64,000 nucleotides of DNA from Clostridia bacterium (GTDB lineage: Bacteria; Bacillota; Clostridia; Oscillospirales; Acutalibacteraceae). Made by a program: the position numbers and the translations under genes. The notes under the pieces were generated by a model, which ran no database searches, was not told the DNA's origin, and was given only the letters and a program-made list of their open reading frames with translations. Every line of letters starts with the position of its first letter. Positions within the stretch are counted from its first letter, which is position 1. Shown here in pieces: positions 53,967 through 61,338 of the stretch. Location: NCBI GenBank assembly GCA_017437005.1, contig JAFSBZ010000035.1:1-64000 (forward strand), read 5' to 3'.

Positions 53967-54896
53967 ATGATTTGTGACAACATTTTGCAGGCAATGGGCA
54001 ATACGCCTATGATACGCCTTCACCATATGACAGGTCCCGACGATGCCGAAATACTCGTAAAGTTTGAGGGACTTAACGTTGGCGGTTCTATAAAAACAAG
54101 AACGGCATATAATATGATTCTTGACGCGGAACAAAAAGGGCTTATCGGTAGTGATACCATTATTGTAGAGCCAACAAGCGGTAATCAGGGTATAGGTCTT
54201 GCACTTGTAGGCGCAGTTAAAGGCTATAAGGTTAAAATTATAATGCCCGATTCTGTCAGCGAGGAACGTCGTAAGCTTGTTCGCCATTACGGCGCCGAGG
54301 TTATACTTGTTCACGATGCGGGCAATATCGGTCTTTGTATTGAAGAATGTTTGCAATTAGCACTTAAAATGAAGGCGGAAAATCCAAATGTATTTGTGCC
54401 ACAACAGTTTGAAAATCCTGCTAACCCCGACATACAACGTCGTGGCACCGCTAAAGAAATTTTAGATCAGGTAGGCGGCGAGATACACGGCTTTTGTTCG
54501 GGCATTGGTACCGGTGGTACAATTACGGGTATCGGTGAAGTGTTGAAAGAAGCTAATCCTAATATAAAAATTTGGGCAGTAGAGCCCGAGAATGCCGCTA
54601 TTCTTTCGGGTGGTTCTATAGGTACACACGTTCAAATGGGTATTGGTGACGGTGTTATACCCGAAATACTTAATCAAGAAATTTATGACGGCGTTTGTAT
54701 TGTAAAGGATGAAGAGGCAATAAGAGCCTCTAAAGATCTTGCCGCAAAAGAGGGAATTATGTGTGGTATAAGCAGCGGCACAAACGTGGCCGCCGCAATG
54801 CGTATGGCAAGACTTTTGGGTAAAGGGAAAACTGTGGTAACGGTGCTACCCGATACTGCCGAAAGATATTTTTCCACACCGTTATTTGATGAATAA
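53967..54896 (+). CDS. cysK: Cysteine synthase family protein
   Basis: A 309-residue fold-type II PLP enzyme. It makes cysteine from O-acetylserine and sulfide. Blocks: GNTPMIRLHHM, GGSIKTRTAYNMI with the PLP lysine, EPTSGNQGIGLALVGA, GIGTGGTITGIGEVLKE and GISSGTNVAAAM. The substrate loop reads TSGNQG where CysK and CysM normally read TSGNTG, a Thr to Gln change. This may alter specificity, although I believe such versions occur in other Clostridia. No cysE in the window. Single gene with its own promoter and terminator. Ribosome binding site is AAGGATTTTGAGCT. Confidence 0.92.
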   Translation: MICDNILQAMGNTPMIRLHHMTGPDDAEILVKFEGLNVGGSIKTRTAYNMILDAEQKGLIGSDTIIVEPTSGNQGIGLALVGAVKGYKVKIIMPDSVSEERRKLVRHYGAEVILVHDAGNIGLCIEECLQLALKMKAENPNVFVPQQFENPANPDIQRRGTAKEILDQVGGEIHGFCSGIGTGGTITGIGEVLKEANPNIKIWAVEPENAAILSGGSIGTHVQMGIGDGVIPEILNQEIYDGVCIVKDEEAIRASKDLAAKEGIMCGISSGTNVAAAMRMARLLGKGKTVVTVLPDTAERYFSTPLFDE

Positions 54897-54900
54897 TATA

Positions 54901-54942
54901 AAACGGTATCAACACAAAATAGTTGATACCGTTTTAGTTTTT
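54901..54942 (+). terminator. Terminator of cysK
   Basis: AAACGGTATCAAC (54901-54913) with GTTGATACCGTTT (54922-54934), then TAGTTTTTT. Confidence 0.88.
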
Positions 54943-54956
54943 TATAAACTGTTTTA

Positions 54957-56063
54957 TTAATCTTTAAAAACCTTTTTAATAGCTTCTAAATATCCGTAAC
55001 CGTTTACGTTATCGGGTAGTAGGTAACTGGTTTCGGTCCACTCGTTCCAACTGTTCACAGTTATTAGTGAAACACCTGTTTTATCAGCAAAGTCCTTTGC
55101 CTCGCGCAACGCTTTTTCAAAATTTTCGGGTGTGTTGTTTTTACATACACCCCAACTAAAATCTTTAAAGCGGGGGTTATTATCCCAACCAATTGATACA
55201 TGTGGGTAATAGGGTACGTCATAAGTTTTTGCTACTGTTTCCCACTCTTTTTTTACATCGGGTAAAATCTCAAGATAATCGCGGTCAATATAAGCAAAGT
55301 GAACAAACTGATAATGTGTAAGAGATGAAAAACCAAGCTCAGAAATTAGCTCGTTGGTGGTTTCAATTGTGTCGCCGTCAACACCTGATATATTCTCGCT
55401 TTTACCGTTCCAGCGTACAAACTGAAAATGTACGCCGCCTAGCCCTTCTTTTTTACATTCATCATCAAGCCACTTCATAGCTTCACGAGCTTTTTCGATA
55501 CTTCCAAAACCTTTTACAAAGTTTTTAAGCTCGTAAATGCTTATAACCGGTTTGTTATCTATTTTATAGTAGTTTTCACATTTAAAATACTGGTCAATCC
55601 ATCGGCGGCCAATTTTATAAAACTGCTCTGTGGTAACATCACCGCGCCATATGGTATCCCACAGCTTGCCCGCATTTCTGCGATCCCAGGTGTAGTTTGC
55701 ATTGTGGTTTGCCCACATAATGTAAAACTTTATATCTTTGCAGTTTTTAGCCTTCAAAAAACCGTCGTTTAAGCAGTTTTCTAAAAATGGACGGTCGTCA
55801 TACCAGTACCAATCGTATATAAAAACATTAACTCCGTGTGAAAGCGCTAAATTAATTTGCTGTTCCATAACGGTAGGGTCGGCTTCATTTTGAAAGCCTA
55901 AAAGCGGTTTTCTGTTCCATACGTAGCCGTTCTCTTTAACCTCGCCGCAAGCATCCCTTACAGTCTGCCACTCGCCGATGCCATCTTCCCAAAAGATTTT
56001 TGTTCGGGGTTCGTCGCCGGTATAAGCCGGCCATATATAAGCTGCAACGTCATATTTTTTCAT
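54957..56063 (-). CDS. WbsX/GH99-like glycan enzyme
   Basis: A 368-residue TIM-barrel protein of the WbsX/GH99-like family, related to endo-alpha-mannosidases and polysaccharide synthesis proteins. Blocks: GVNVFIYDWYWYDDRPFL near residue 90, YIMWANHNANYTWDRR, YPHVSIGWDNNPRF, TVNSWNEWTETSYLLPD near the C-terminus, with acidic residues. No signal peptide, so likely cytoplasmic or linked with surface polysaccharide synthesis. It follows manA in the same direction with 69 bases between, so mannose-containing glycan metabolism is a reasonable inference. Activity is unproven. Confidence 0.82.
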   Translation of the reverse strand: MKKYDVAAYIWPAYTGDEPRTKIFWEDGIGEWQTVRDACGEVKENGYVWNRKPLLGFQNEADPTVMEQQINLALSHGVNVFIYDWYWYDDRPFLENCLNDGFLKAKNCKDIKFYIMWANHNANYTWDRRNAGKLWDTIWRGDVTTEQFYKIGRRWIDQYFKCENYYKIDNKPVISIYELKNFVKGFGSIEKAREAMKWLDDECKKEGLGGVHFQFVRWNGKSENISGVDGDTIETTNELISELGFSSLTHYQFVHFAYIDRDYLEILPDVKKEWETVAKTYDVPYYPHVSIGWDNNPRFKDFSWGVCKNNTPENFEKALREAKDFADKTGVSLITVNSWNEWTETSYLLPDNVNGYGYLEAIKKVFKD

Positions 56064-56132
56064 AAATAATTTCTCCCGGTAATTTATAAAATAGTTAAAC
56101 GGCGCTAATCTATTGCGACGTTTGAAATAAAA

Positions 56133-57089
56133 TTACATATGTGTATAAAGTATTTCAGCCGCACCACAAAGACTGATTTTAAGACCTGCAGGTAAAAATA
56201 CACTATCACCTTTTTTTAGGCGCATCATACCGCCCGTGTACGAAAGGGAGGCTTCGCCGTTTAAAACAAGCAGAGATATAAAACTGTCGTTGTCATAAAT
56301 ACCAACGTTACCGTCAAGATTTATAAGCTCGGTATTAAAATACTCGCAAGAAGCAAGCTCGCGTACAGTACCAAATGGGTAAAGTGTAATATCGCCAACA
56401 TTACCGTAAGGCTTTACGGGTTTTTGGGTGTTAGTAACCTCAACGGCTTGTTTTATATGTAATTGACGCGGTTTTCCATCGGCGCCAAGTCTTCCGTAAT
56501 CGGATACGCGATACGTGGTGTTAGAGTTTTGCTGAACCTCGGCTATAAGTATACCCTTACCAATAGCGTGCATTGTACCGGCTTCTATAAAGAATACGTC
56601 ACCCTTTTTAACGGGGACATAATTACATACAGGTGAGAGATTGTTGTTGTTGATTCGCTCTAAAAATTCGCCCTGAGTAATATTTTGATTAAATCCGTAT
56701 ATCAGTTGCGCGCCTTCATCACAGTCCACAACATACCACATTTCTGTTTTTCCGTATTCACCCTCGTGAAACATAGCATATTCGTCATCGGGGTGAACCT
56801 GAATAGAAAGTCGGTCTTTTGCATCAATAAGCTTTATAAGGATAGGAAAATAGCTAAAGTCTGCTGCCTTTTTGCCAAGAGCAGCTTTGCCCCAAGACTC
56901 AATTGCTTGTTGCAAGGTCATTCCCGCAAATTTACCGTTGCGTACAATACTGTCGCCGTCTTTGTGGCATGATAACATCCACGCCTCAGCAGCGATTTCG
57001 TTATCGCTTTCAAAGTTAAATTCTTCTATAAGACGTCTGCCACCCCATAAATAATCCTTTAAGGGTGCTTTAAGAAGTAATGGATACAT
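56133..57089 (-). CDS. manA: Mannose-6-phosphate isomerase, class I
   Basis: A 318-residue type I phosphomannose isomerase, converting fructose 6-phosphate and mannose 6-phosphate. Zinc ligands are seen in IQVHPDDEYAM, GKTEMWYV and GTMHAIGKG; DYLWGGRRL at the N-terminus is typical. The start is ATG 57089 after AGGAGGCCTAATTAT; the longer frame upstream has no site. Followed by the WbsX/GH99-like gene. Provides mannose 6-phosphate for sugar nucleotide supply or uses mannose from outside. Confidence 0.95.
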   Translation of the reverse strand: MYPLLLKAPLKDYLWGGRRLIEEFNFESDNEIAAEAWMLSCHKDGDSIVRNGKFAGMTLQQAIESWGKAALGKKAADFSYFPILIKLIDAKDRLSIQVHPDDEYAMFHEGEYGKTEMWYVVDCDEGAQLIYGFNQNITQGEFLERINNNNLSPVCNYVPVKKGDVFFIEAGTMHAIGKGILIAEVQQNSNTTYRVSDYGRLGADGKPRQLHIKQAVEVTNTQKPVKPYGNVGDITLYPFGTVRELASCEYFNTELINLDGNVGIYDNDSFISLLVLNGEASLSYTGGMMRLKKGDSVFLPAGLKISLCGAAEILYTHM

Positions 57090-57189
57090 ATAATTAGGCC
57101 TCCTATCCAAAATAAACATCTTTTTTATAATTATAACACCATATCTCAACATCTTCAAGTTAATATTAAAAATTATGTCGAAAAAATTA

Positions 57190-57430
57190 AAATTGTACCG
57201 TAAATTTTGCTAAAATTTTAAAATTAAACGCTAAAAAAACAGCAAAAATAATAAAAAAATTTTTTGCCGTTATTTTACATAATTTTTTTATTCAGTTTAT
57301 GTATGCATAATGGTTTATCCCACTTATCAACCGAGTTATCCACCGAAAAAAAGTCGAAAAAGGGCATAATACCGCAAAATTGACCTTGTCTTTGTGGAAA
57401 ACTTAGTGGATAAAGTGGATAACTTACAAG
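57190..57430. other. Candidate replication origin: AT-rich stretch with DnaA-box cluster
   Basis: In the 445-base gap between manA and the 57535 gene, boxes near the DnaA consensus TTATCCACA cluster: TTATCCACC (57336-57344, +), TTTTCCACA (57393-57401, -), TTATCCACT (57405-57413, -) and TTATCCACT again immediately next (57414-57422, -), plus weaker TTATCAACC (57324-57332). The preceding ~100 bases are nearly pure A/T runs, as an unwinding element would be. The rpmH-rnpA-yidD-yidC-jag row, usually near oriC, lies about 4 kb away. dnaA/dnaN are absent, so this might also be a DnaA-controlled promoter or titration site. Confidence 0.5.
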
Positions 57431-57534
57431 GTTGTTATAGTTTACATAATGCTAAAAAATGCAATATTTTCCATAAAAATTGTAACTATTTTGTAACTTG
57501 ATTTTTTGATAACTTTAGGCTTGTCAGTTTGTTG

Positions 57535-57795
57535 TTAAATAAGTATGTATGCAAGAGCAAAAATAAGCAATATATCATTGCTGTTATTGTATAAAATGAA
57601 CATAAGCGCCAGTATGGTTATGGTATCCTGATCGAACGGCAAATGCATAATTGAATTTAAAAAATTATAACCATTATGCTGTGTACAGCGTGTTTTGTCC
57701 TGCTTTTTTGTATTCTGAGTAGCACGTTTATTCATATCAAGCAGTTGTTCTATTGCGCGTTGTTTGTCTATAGAATAATTATGCATTTGATTCAT
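57535..57795 (-). CDS. Hypothetical small membrane-type protein, 86 residues
   Basis: An 86-residue protein of unknown function. The N-terminal half is polar, with DKQRAIEQLLDMNKRAT, and the C-terminal part has a hydrophobic region (TITILALMFILYNNS, then DILLIFALAYILI), one or two membrane helices. Start at ATG 57795 after GAGGTGACCTTT; a GTG three codons earlier lies inside the site. It is the last of three small genes on the minus strand at 57.5-58.4 kb, which look like one unit. No family is recognised with certainty. Confidence 0.6.
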   Translation of the reverse strand: MNQMHNYSIDKQRAIEQLLDMNKRATQNTKKQDKTRCTQHNGYNFLNSIMHLPFDQDTITILALMFILYNNSNDILLIFALAYILI

Positions 57796-57816
57796 AAAGG
57801 TCACCTCTTTTAAATA

Positions 57817-58203
57817 TCATAATTCAAACATACCGCTTTCGCGTAGTAATGGTAATAAATCAAACAATTTTAATAATTTTACGGCTGTATCAACCTTTTC
57901 GCGTCTGGGCGCGCTTAAGTGCGGCTTTAGCGCAAGCAGCAGCTTCGTTCGGTTGTCATCGCAATCGTTTTTTAATCGTGACATTATTGACAAAATTTTA
58001 CCTATTTGAACAGGGTCAAAATCATTGCCGAACAAAGAATCCGCATTAACACAAGCCGATGATTCGTAATTTCTATTATTATCGTTATTATGACCGGCAT
58101 TACCGATGTTGCTCCCAAGTATGCCTTCGGCCATTTCACGCACTCTTTTAAGACTGTCGGGATCACCGAGTATTTCCGCTAACTTTTCACTTATATCATC
58201 CAT
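57817..58203 (-). CDS. Hypothetical helical protein, 128 residues
   Basis: A 128-residue protein that begins MDDISEKLAEILGDPDSL and ends with LLALKPHLSAPRREKVDTAV and LFDLLPLLRESGMFEL. This C-terminal pattern is familiar from unassigned clostridial proteins of similar size, but no function is known. The middle is Asn-rich (NNDNNRN). ATG 58203 follows GGCGGTGATAAAAAGA and overlaps the end of the upstream gene at 58196, so translation is coupled. It is followed by the small membrane gene. A role linked to sporulation is possible but nothing here shows it. Confidence 0.6.
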   Translation of the reverse strand: MDDISEKLAEILGDPDSLKRVREMAEGILGSNIGNAGHNNDNNRNYESSACVNADSLFGNDFDPVQIGKILSIMSRLKNDCDDNRTKLLLALKPHLSAPRREKVDTAVKLLKLFDLLPLLRESGMFEL

Positions 58204-58405
58204 TCTTTTTATCACCGCCAAAGATTTTAAATAGTTGTTTTGCAGTATCACTGTTTAAAATTTGTTTTAGCTTATCGCGGTCGGCAAGCACTTCTTCGAT
58301 TTTCTTTTTGTCTTCTTCATTAAGATTTTTTAAAATAGCGTTGGTGTCTCCTCGACGAGCGGCATCAAGTGTACTTTTGTCTATGTTGTTAAAATTATTA
58401 TTCAT
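58196..58405 (-). CDS. Hypothetical helical protein, 69 residues
   Basis: A 69-residue soluble, charged helical protein (SKTLDAARRGDTN-type block STLDAARRGDTNAILKNL, then EEDKKKIEEVLADRDKLKQI). Start after GGAGGAAATGCA. Its end overlaps the start of the next gene by eight bases. First of the three-gene unit. No domain is recognised. It faces the phosphodiesterase gene divergently with a short intergenic region of 62 bases. Confidence 0.62.
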   Translation of the reverse strand: MNNNFNNIDKSTLDAARRGDTNAILKNLNEEDKKKIEEVLADRDKLKQILNSDTAKQLFKIFGGDKKNG

Positions 58406-58467
58406 TGCATTTCCTCCAAAAATAAGGTAATATATGTATATAGTTTATGTGATGGGCAGGTGTATTT

Positions 58468-58941
58468 ATGCGAGTAGTGGTAATCTCTGATTCTCATGGA
58501 CAGGGTAGTGTGGTTGATAGAATAATCCGTCGCGAATGTGAAGCGCAGATAGTTGTGTTTTTGGGCGATGTTACGGGCGACATAGAAGATTTTACCTATG
58601 AATATACCGATAAAAAATTTTATATAGTAAGCGGTAACTGTGATATATTTCCAGAATTTCCGTATACTACTGTAGCGCAAGTCGCGCAAACCAAAATTTT
58701 TATAACCCACGGTCATACCCTTAATGTAAAGTACGGTACGTCTGCGCTTGCGCAGGCGGCAAGACAATCTGGTTGTCAAATAGCGCTGTATGGTCATACA
58801 CACATTCCCGATATACATTATGAAGACGGCTTGTATATTGTGAATCCAGGGTCTTGCGCACGTTCGCGCGATGGCGCAAACAGTTATGCCGCAATAGATA
58901 TAAGAGAAAACGGAATTTTGCCTGTTATTATCAGGATATAA
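58468..58941 (+). CDS. YfcE/MJ0936-type phosphodiesterase
   Basis: A 157-residue small metallophosphoesterase. The blocks ISDSHGQ, FLGDVTGD, VSGNCD, ITHGHT and YGHTHIPD with NPGSCARSRDG at the C-terminus match the YfcE/MJ0936 group. It should be a manganese-dependent phosphodiesterase of unknown natural substrate. Start at ATG after GGCAGGTGTATTT. It lies just before glmM on the same strand; a long hairpin in between may terminate or limit translation of glmM. Confidence 0.9.
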   Translation: MRVVVISDSHGQGSVVDRIIRRECEAQIVVFLGDVTGDIEDFTYEYTDKKFYIVSGNCDIFPEFPYTTVAQVAQTKIFITHGHTLNVKYGTSALAQAARQSGCQIALYGHTHIPDIHYEDGLYIVNPGSCARSRDGANSYAAIDIRENGILPVIIRI

Positions 58942-58956
58942 TTTAAAAGTATTTAT

Positions 58957-58996
58957 TAAACCTTTTTTCGCATACTATTATGCGAAAGAGGGTTTA
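58957..58996 (+). terminator. Long hairpin covering the glmM ribosome binding site
   Basis: TAAACCTTTTTTCGCATA (58957-58974) pairs along all 18 positions with TATGCGAAAGAGGGTTTA (58979-58996), with two G-U pairs and a CTAT loop; TTTTT follows. The GAGGG ribosome binding site of glmM (start 59002) lies within the 3' arm. It may be a terminator, a translational gate, or both. Confidence 0.7.
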
Positions 58997-59001
58997 TTTT
59001 T

Positions 59002-60387
59002 ATGAAAAACAAATATTTTGGTACCGATGGATTTCGCGGTGAGGTTAATGTAAATTTAACAGCAGAGCACGCATACAAGATAGGACGGTTTTTAGGGTGG
59101 TATTTTGCCTCAAATTTATACAAGACTGATAAAATATCCACAAAACCACGTATACTTATAGGAAAGGATACCCGCCGCTCAAGCTATATGCTTGAGTATG
59201 CGCTGTGTTCGGGCATAATCGCATCGGGCGCAGATGCGTATATACTGCACGTTACTACAACACCGAGTGTTTCTTATGTGGTGCGTACAGAAGGTTTTGA
59301 CTGTGGTATTATGATTACGGCATCGCATAATCCTTTTTATGATAATGGAATTAAATTAATAAACTGCTATGGTGAAAAATTTGACGATAATGCGACTGCT
59401 TTAATAGAAAAATATATTGATGGCGATTTGCATGATTTGGGTGTTGAGCTTGACGATTTACCGCTGGCAACCCGTGAACAAATAGGCGCTATAGTAGATT
59501 TTGTCTCGGGAAGAAATAGATATGTTGGATATCTGATTTCGCTTGCTTCACATTCATACAAGCATTTAAAAATCGGTCTTGACTGTGCAAATGGCGCCAG
59601 TTGGAGTATTGCACGCGCGGTGTTCGATGCTTTGGGCGCGCAAACTTATATTGTTGGAGATACGCCAAATGGAATAAATATAAATGAAAACTGCGGCTCT
59701 ACACATATTGAAAATTTATGTAGGCTTGTTTGTGAACAGCGTCTTGATATAGGCTTTGCTTTTGACGGTGATGCTGATAGATGTATAGCGGTTGATGAAA
59801 AAGGAAATGTGGTTGATGGTGACAAAATGATGTATATTTTAGCGCATCGACTAAAATCAAGGGGTATGTTATCAGACGATACTGTGGTTGCTACCATAAT
59901 GTCAAACAGCGGTTTTGTAAATTCGCTAAAGGAGTCAGGACTTAAGTGTGAATTAACAACAGTAGGCGACCGTTTTGTTTATGAAAGAATGCAACAAAAG
60001 GATTACGATTTAGGCGGGGAGCAATCGGGACATATAATACTGAAAAAGTACGCGACAACAGGTGATGGCTTGCTTACAGCGATAATGATTACCGAGGAAT
60101 TATGCGATAAAAAGTCAACCCTTTCAAAATTATGTCAAGATGTGTTTTTGTATCCGCAGTTTACAATAAATGTACGCGTGCAGGATAAAAAAGCTATAAT
60201 GTCAAATCTTGAGGTATTAAAGGCGGTAAAGCAAGCAGAAGAAACAATAGCAGGTAAGGGCAGAGTATTGTTGCGAGAAAGTGGCACAGAACCCGTAATA
60301 AGAGTGATGGTAGAGTGCGAAACAAAGGAGCTTTGTACAATTCTTGCCGAAAAAATAGCAGCACAAATTAAAAAAGTCGCGTTATAG
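59002..60387 (+). CDS. glmM: Phosphoglucosamine mutase
   Basis: A 461-residue alpha-D-phosphohexomutase of the GlmM type, making glucosamine 1-phosphate for cell-wall precursors. Blocks: FGTDGFRGEVN at the N-terminus, the phosphoserine loop TASHNPFYDNGIKL, the metal loop FDGDADRC, GGEQSGHII and the phosphate-binding RESGTEPVIRVMVE. Slightly longer than usual (about 450). It follows a hairpin that sequesters its site, see that entry. Expected cytoplasmic and essential. Confidence 0.94.
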   Translation: MKNKYFGTDGFRGEVNVNLTAEHAYKIGRFLGWYFASNLYKTDKISTKPRILIGKDTRRSSYMLEYALCSGIIASGADAYILHVTTTPSVSYVVRTEGFDCGIMITASHNPFYDNGIKLINCYGEKFDDNATALIEKYIDGDLHDLGVELDDLPLATREQIGAIVDFVSGRNRYVGYLISLASHSYKHLKIGLDCANGASWSIARAVFDALGAQTYIVGDTPNGININENCGSTHIENLCRLVCEQRLDIGFAFDGDADRCIAVDEKGNVVDGDKMMYILAHRLKSRGMLSDDTVVATIMSNSGFVNSLKESGLKCELTTVGDRFVYERMQQKDYDLGGEQSGHIILKKYATTGDGLLTAIMITEELCDKKSTLSKLCQDVFLYPQFTINVRVQDKKAIMSNLEVLKAVKQAEETIAGKGRVLLRESGTEPVIRVMVECETKELCTILAEKIAAQIKKVAL

Positions 60388-60394
60388 GCATTGT

Positions 60395-60428
60395 AAAACG
60401 GATGTGCAAAATTTTTGCACATCCGTTT
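60395..60428. terminator. Bidirectional terminator between glmM and pnuC
   Basis: AAAACGGATGTGCAAA (60395-60410) with TTTTTGCACATCCGTTT (60412-60428). Confidence 0.85.
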
Positions 60429-60441
60429 AATAATTTTATGG

Positions 60442-61140
60442 TTAGCGTGATTTGTTCTGTCTAATTTTCATTTTTTTCCAATTAATATATCCGTAAATAT
60501 CATTTACAAAAAACGCCACAAAGCAAACAACTACCGAAATATACCTTGTATCGTGCAAACAGGCCAGTGCCCACAAAACAATTAATATAGTATCATTTGC
60601 TGCGTATGCCAAGGCGAAATAGGGACTTCTTTTAAAGGTAAGATAGACCGCAACAAAACTTGTGGTTACAGATATTGTGCTTGGAATTATGTTGGCGGTT
60701 TTAAAGTATTTAAGTATAAAGTAGAACAAAACAGTAATTATTGCTGTTAATATCCACATCAACATAGATTCCTTTGTGCTAATGGTATTAACCTTCACTT
60801 CAGCTTTATTGCCGTTGTAAGGGTTTTTTAGCCAAGACACAAGTGCAAATACCGCCATAGGCATTGTCATTCCAAGATAAGTAATCATTTCGCCGTAATA
60901 AGCAAATGTAAAGGATATAATTCCATATAGCAAACTAAATACAACCATTAAAAATTGACCAAACGGATTGCCTTTGGCATTGAAAATAAGTGACGTTACA
61001 CCAATTAACGAAGCAAATAATGTTAGATAGTTTTCTCTATCGAAGACACAAAATGATATTACAATAAGCACCGCCGATGAAATCCATAATGTAACCTCTG
61101 TTTTTGAAAAATACATTGTTGCTGTTTTTTTGTGATTCAT
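60442..61140 (-). CDS. PnuC-family vitamin (nicotinamide riboside) transporter
   Basis: A 232-residue polytopic membrane protein of the PnuC family with about seven hydrophobic helices. Family features include AKGNPFGQFLMVVFSLLYG, YYGEMITYLGMTMP, VSWLKNPY and the C-terminal region FFVNDIYGYINWKKMK. PnuC proteins carry out facilitated uptake of nicotinamide riboside; close relatives take thiamine or riboflavin, and sequence alone does not decide. Start ATG 61140 after TGAGGTCATT; a frame extending upstream lies in the leader. Preceded by a promoter and a leader with a terminator, so regulated at the RNA level. Confidence 0.85.
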   Translation of the reverse strand: MNHKKTATMYFSKTEVTLWISSAVLIVISFCVFDRENYLTLFASLIGVTSLIFNAKGNPFGQFLMVVFSLLYGIISFTFAYYGEMITYLGMTMPMAVFALVSWLKNPYNGNKAEVKVNTISTKESMLMWILTAIITVLFYFILKYFKTANIIPSTISVTTSFVAVYLTFKRSPYFALAYAANDTILIVLWALACLHDTRYISVVVCFVAFFVNDIYGYINWKKMKIRQNKSR

Positions 61141-61150
61141 AATGACCTCA

Positions 61151-61245
61151 AAAAAAGCACTCGTATGCACATCTTCTAAGACCTAATGATGTGCAAACGA
61201 ATGCTTTGAACATTCAACTACTCGGTAGCAGTTTATACCATATTT
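61151..61245 (-). promoter_or_regulatory. pnuC leader with terminator and alternative hairpin
   Basis: Minus strand. The terminator is AGCATTCGTTTGCACATC (61188-61205) with GATGTGCATACGAGTGCT (61156-61173) followed by seven Ts. An earlier GAATG (61211-61215) can pair with CATTC (61199-61203) inside the first arm, so an antiterminator fold is possible. A hairpin CTAC/GTAG stands at the 5' end. A riboswitch is likely; no known family was recognised. Confidence 0.65.
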
Positions 61246-61251
61246 TTTCTT

Positions 61252-61281
61252 ATTGTACCACATAATAATGTAAAAAAGCAA
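61252..61281 (-). promoter_or_regulatory. Promoter of pnuC
   Basis: Minus strand TTGCTT (61276-61281), 18-base spacer, TACAAT (61252-61257). Confidence 0.6.
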
Positions 61282-61338
61282 GACAAATAAATGCTTATTG
61301 ATCTACGTTAGAAAAACCAATAGCGATGTGACCTTTTG

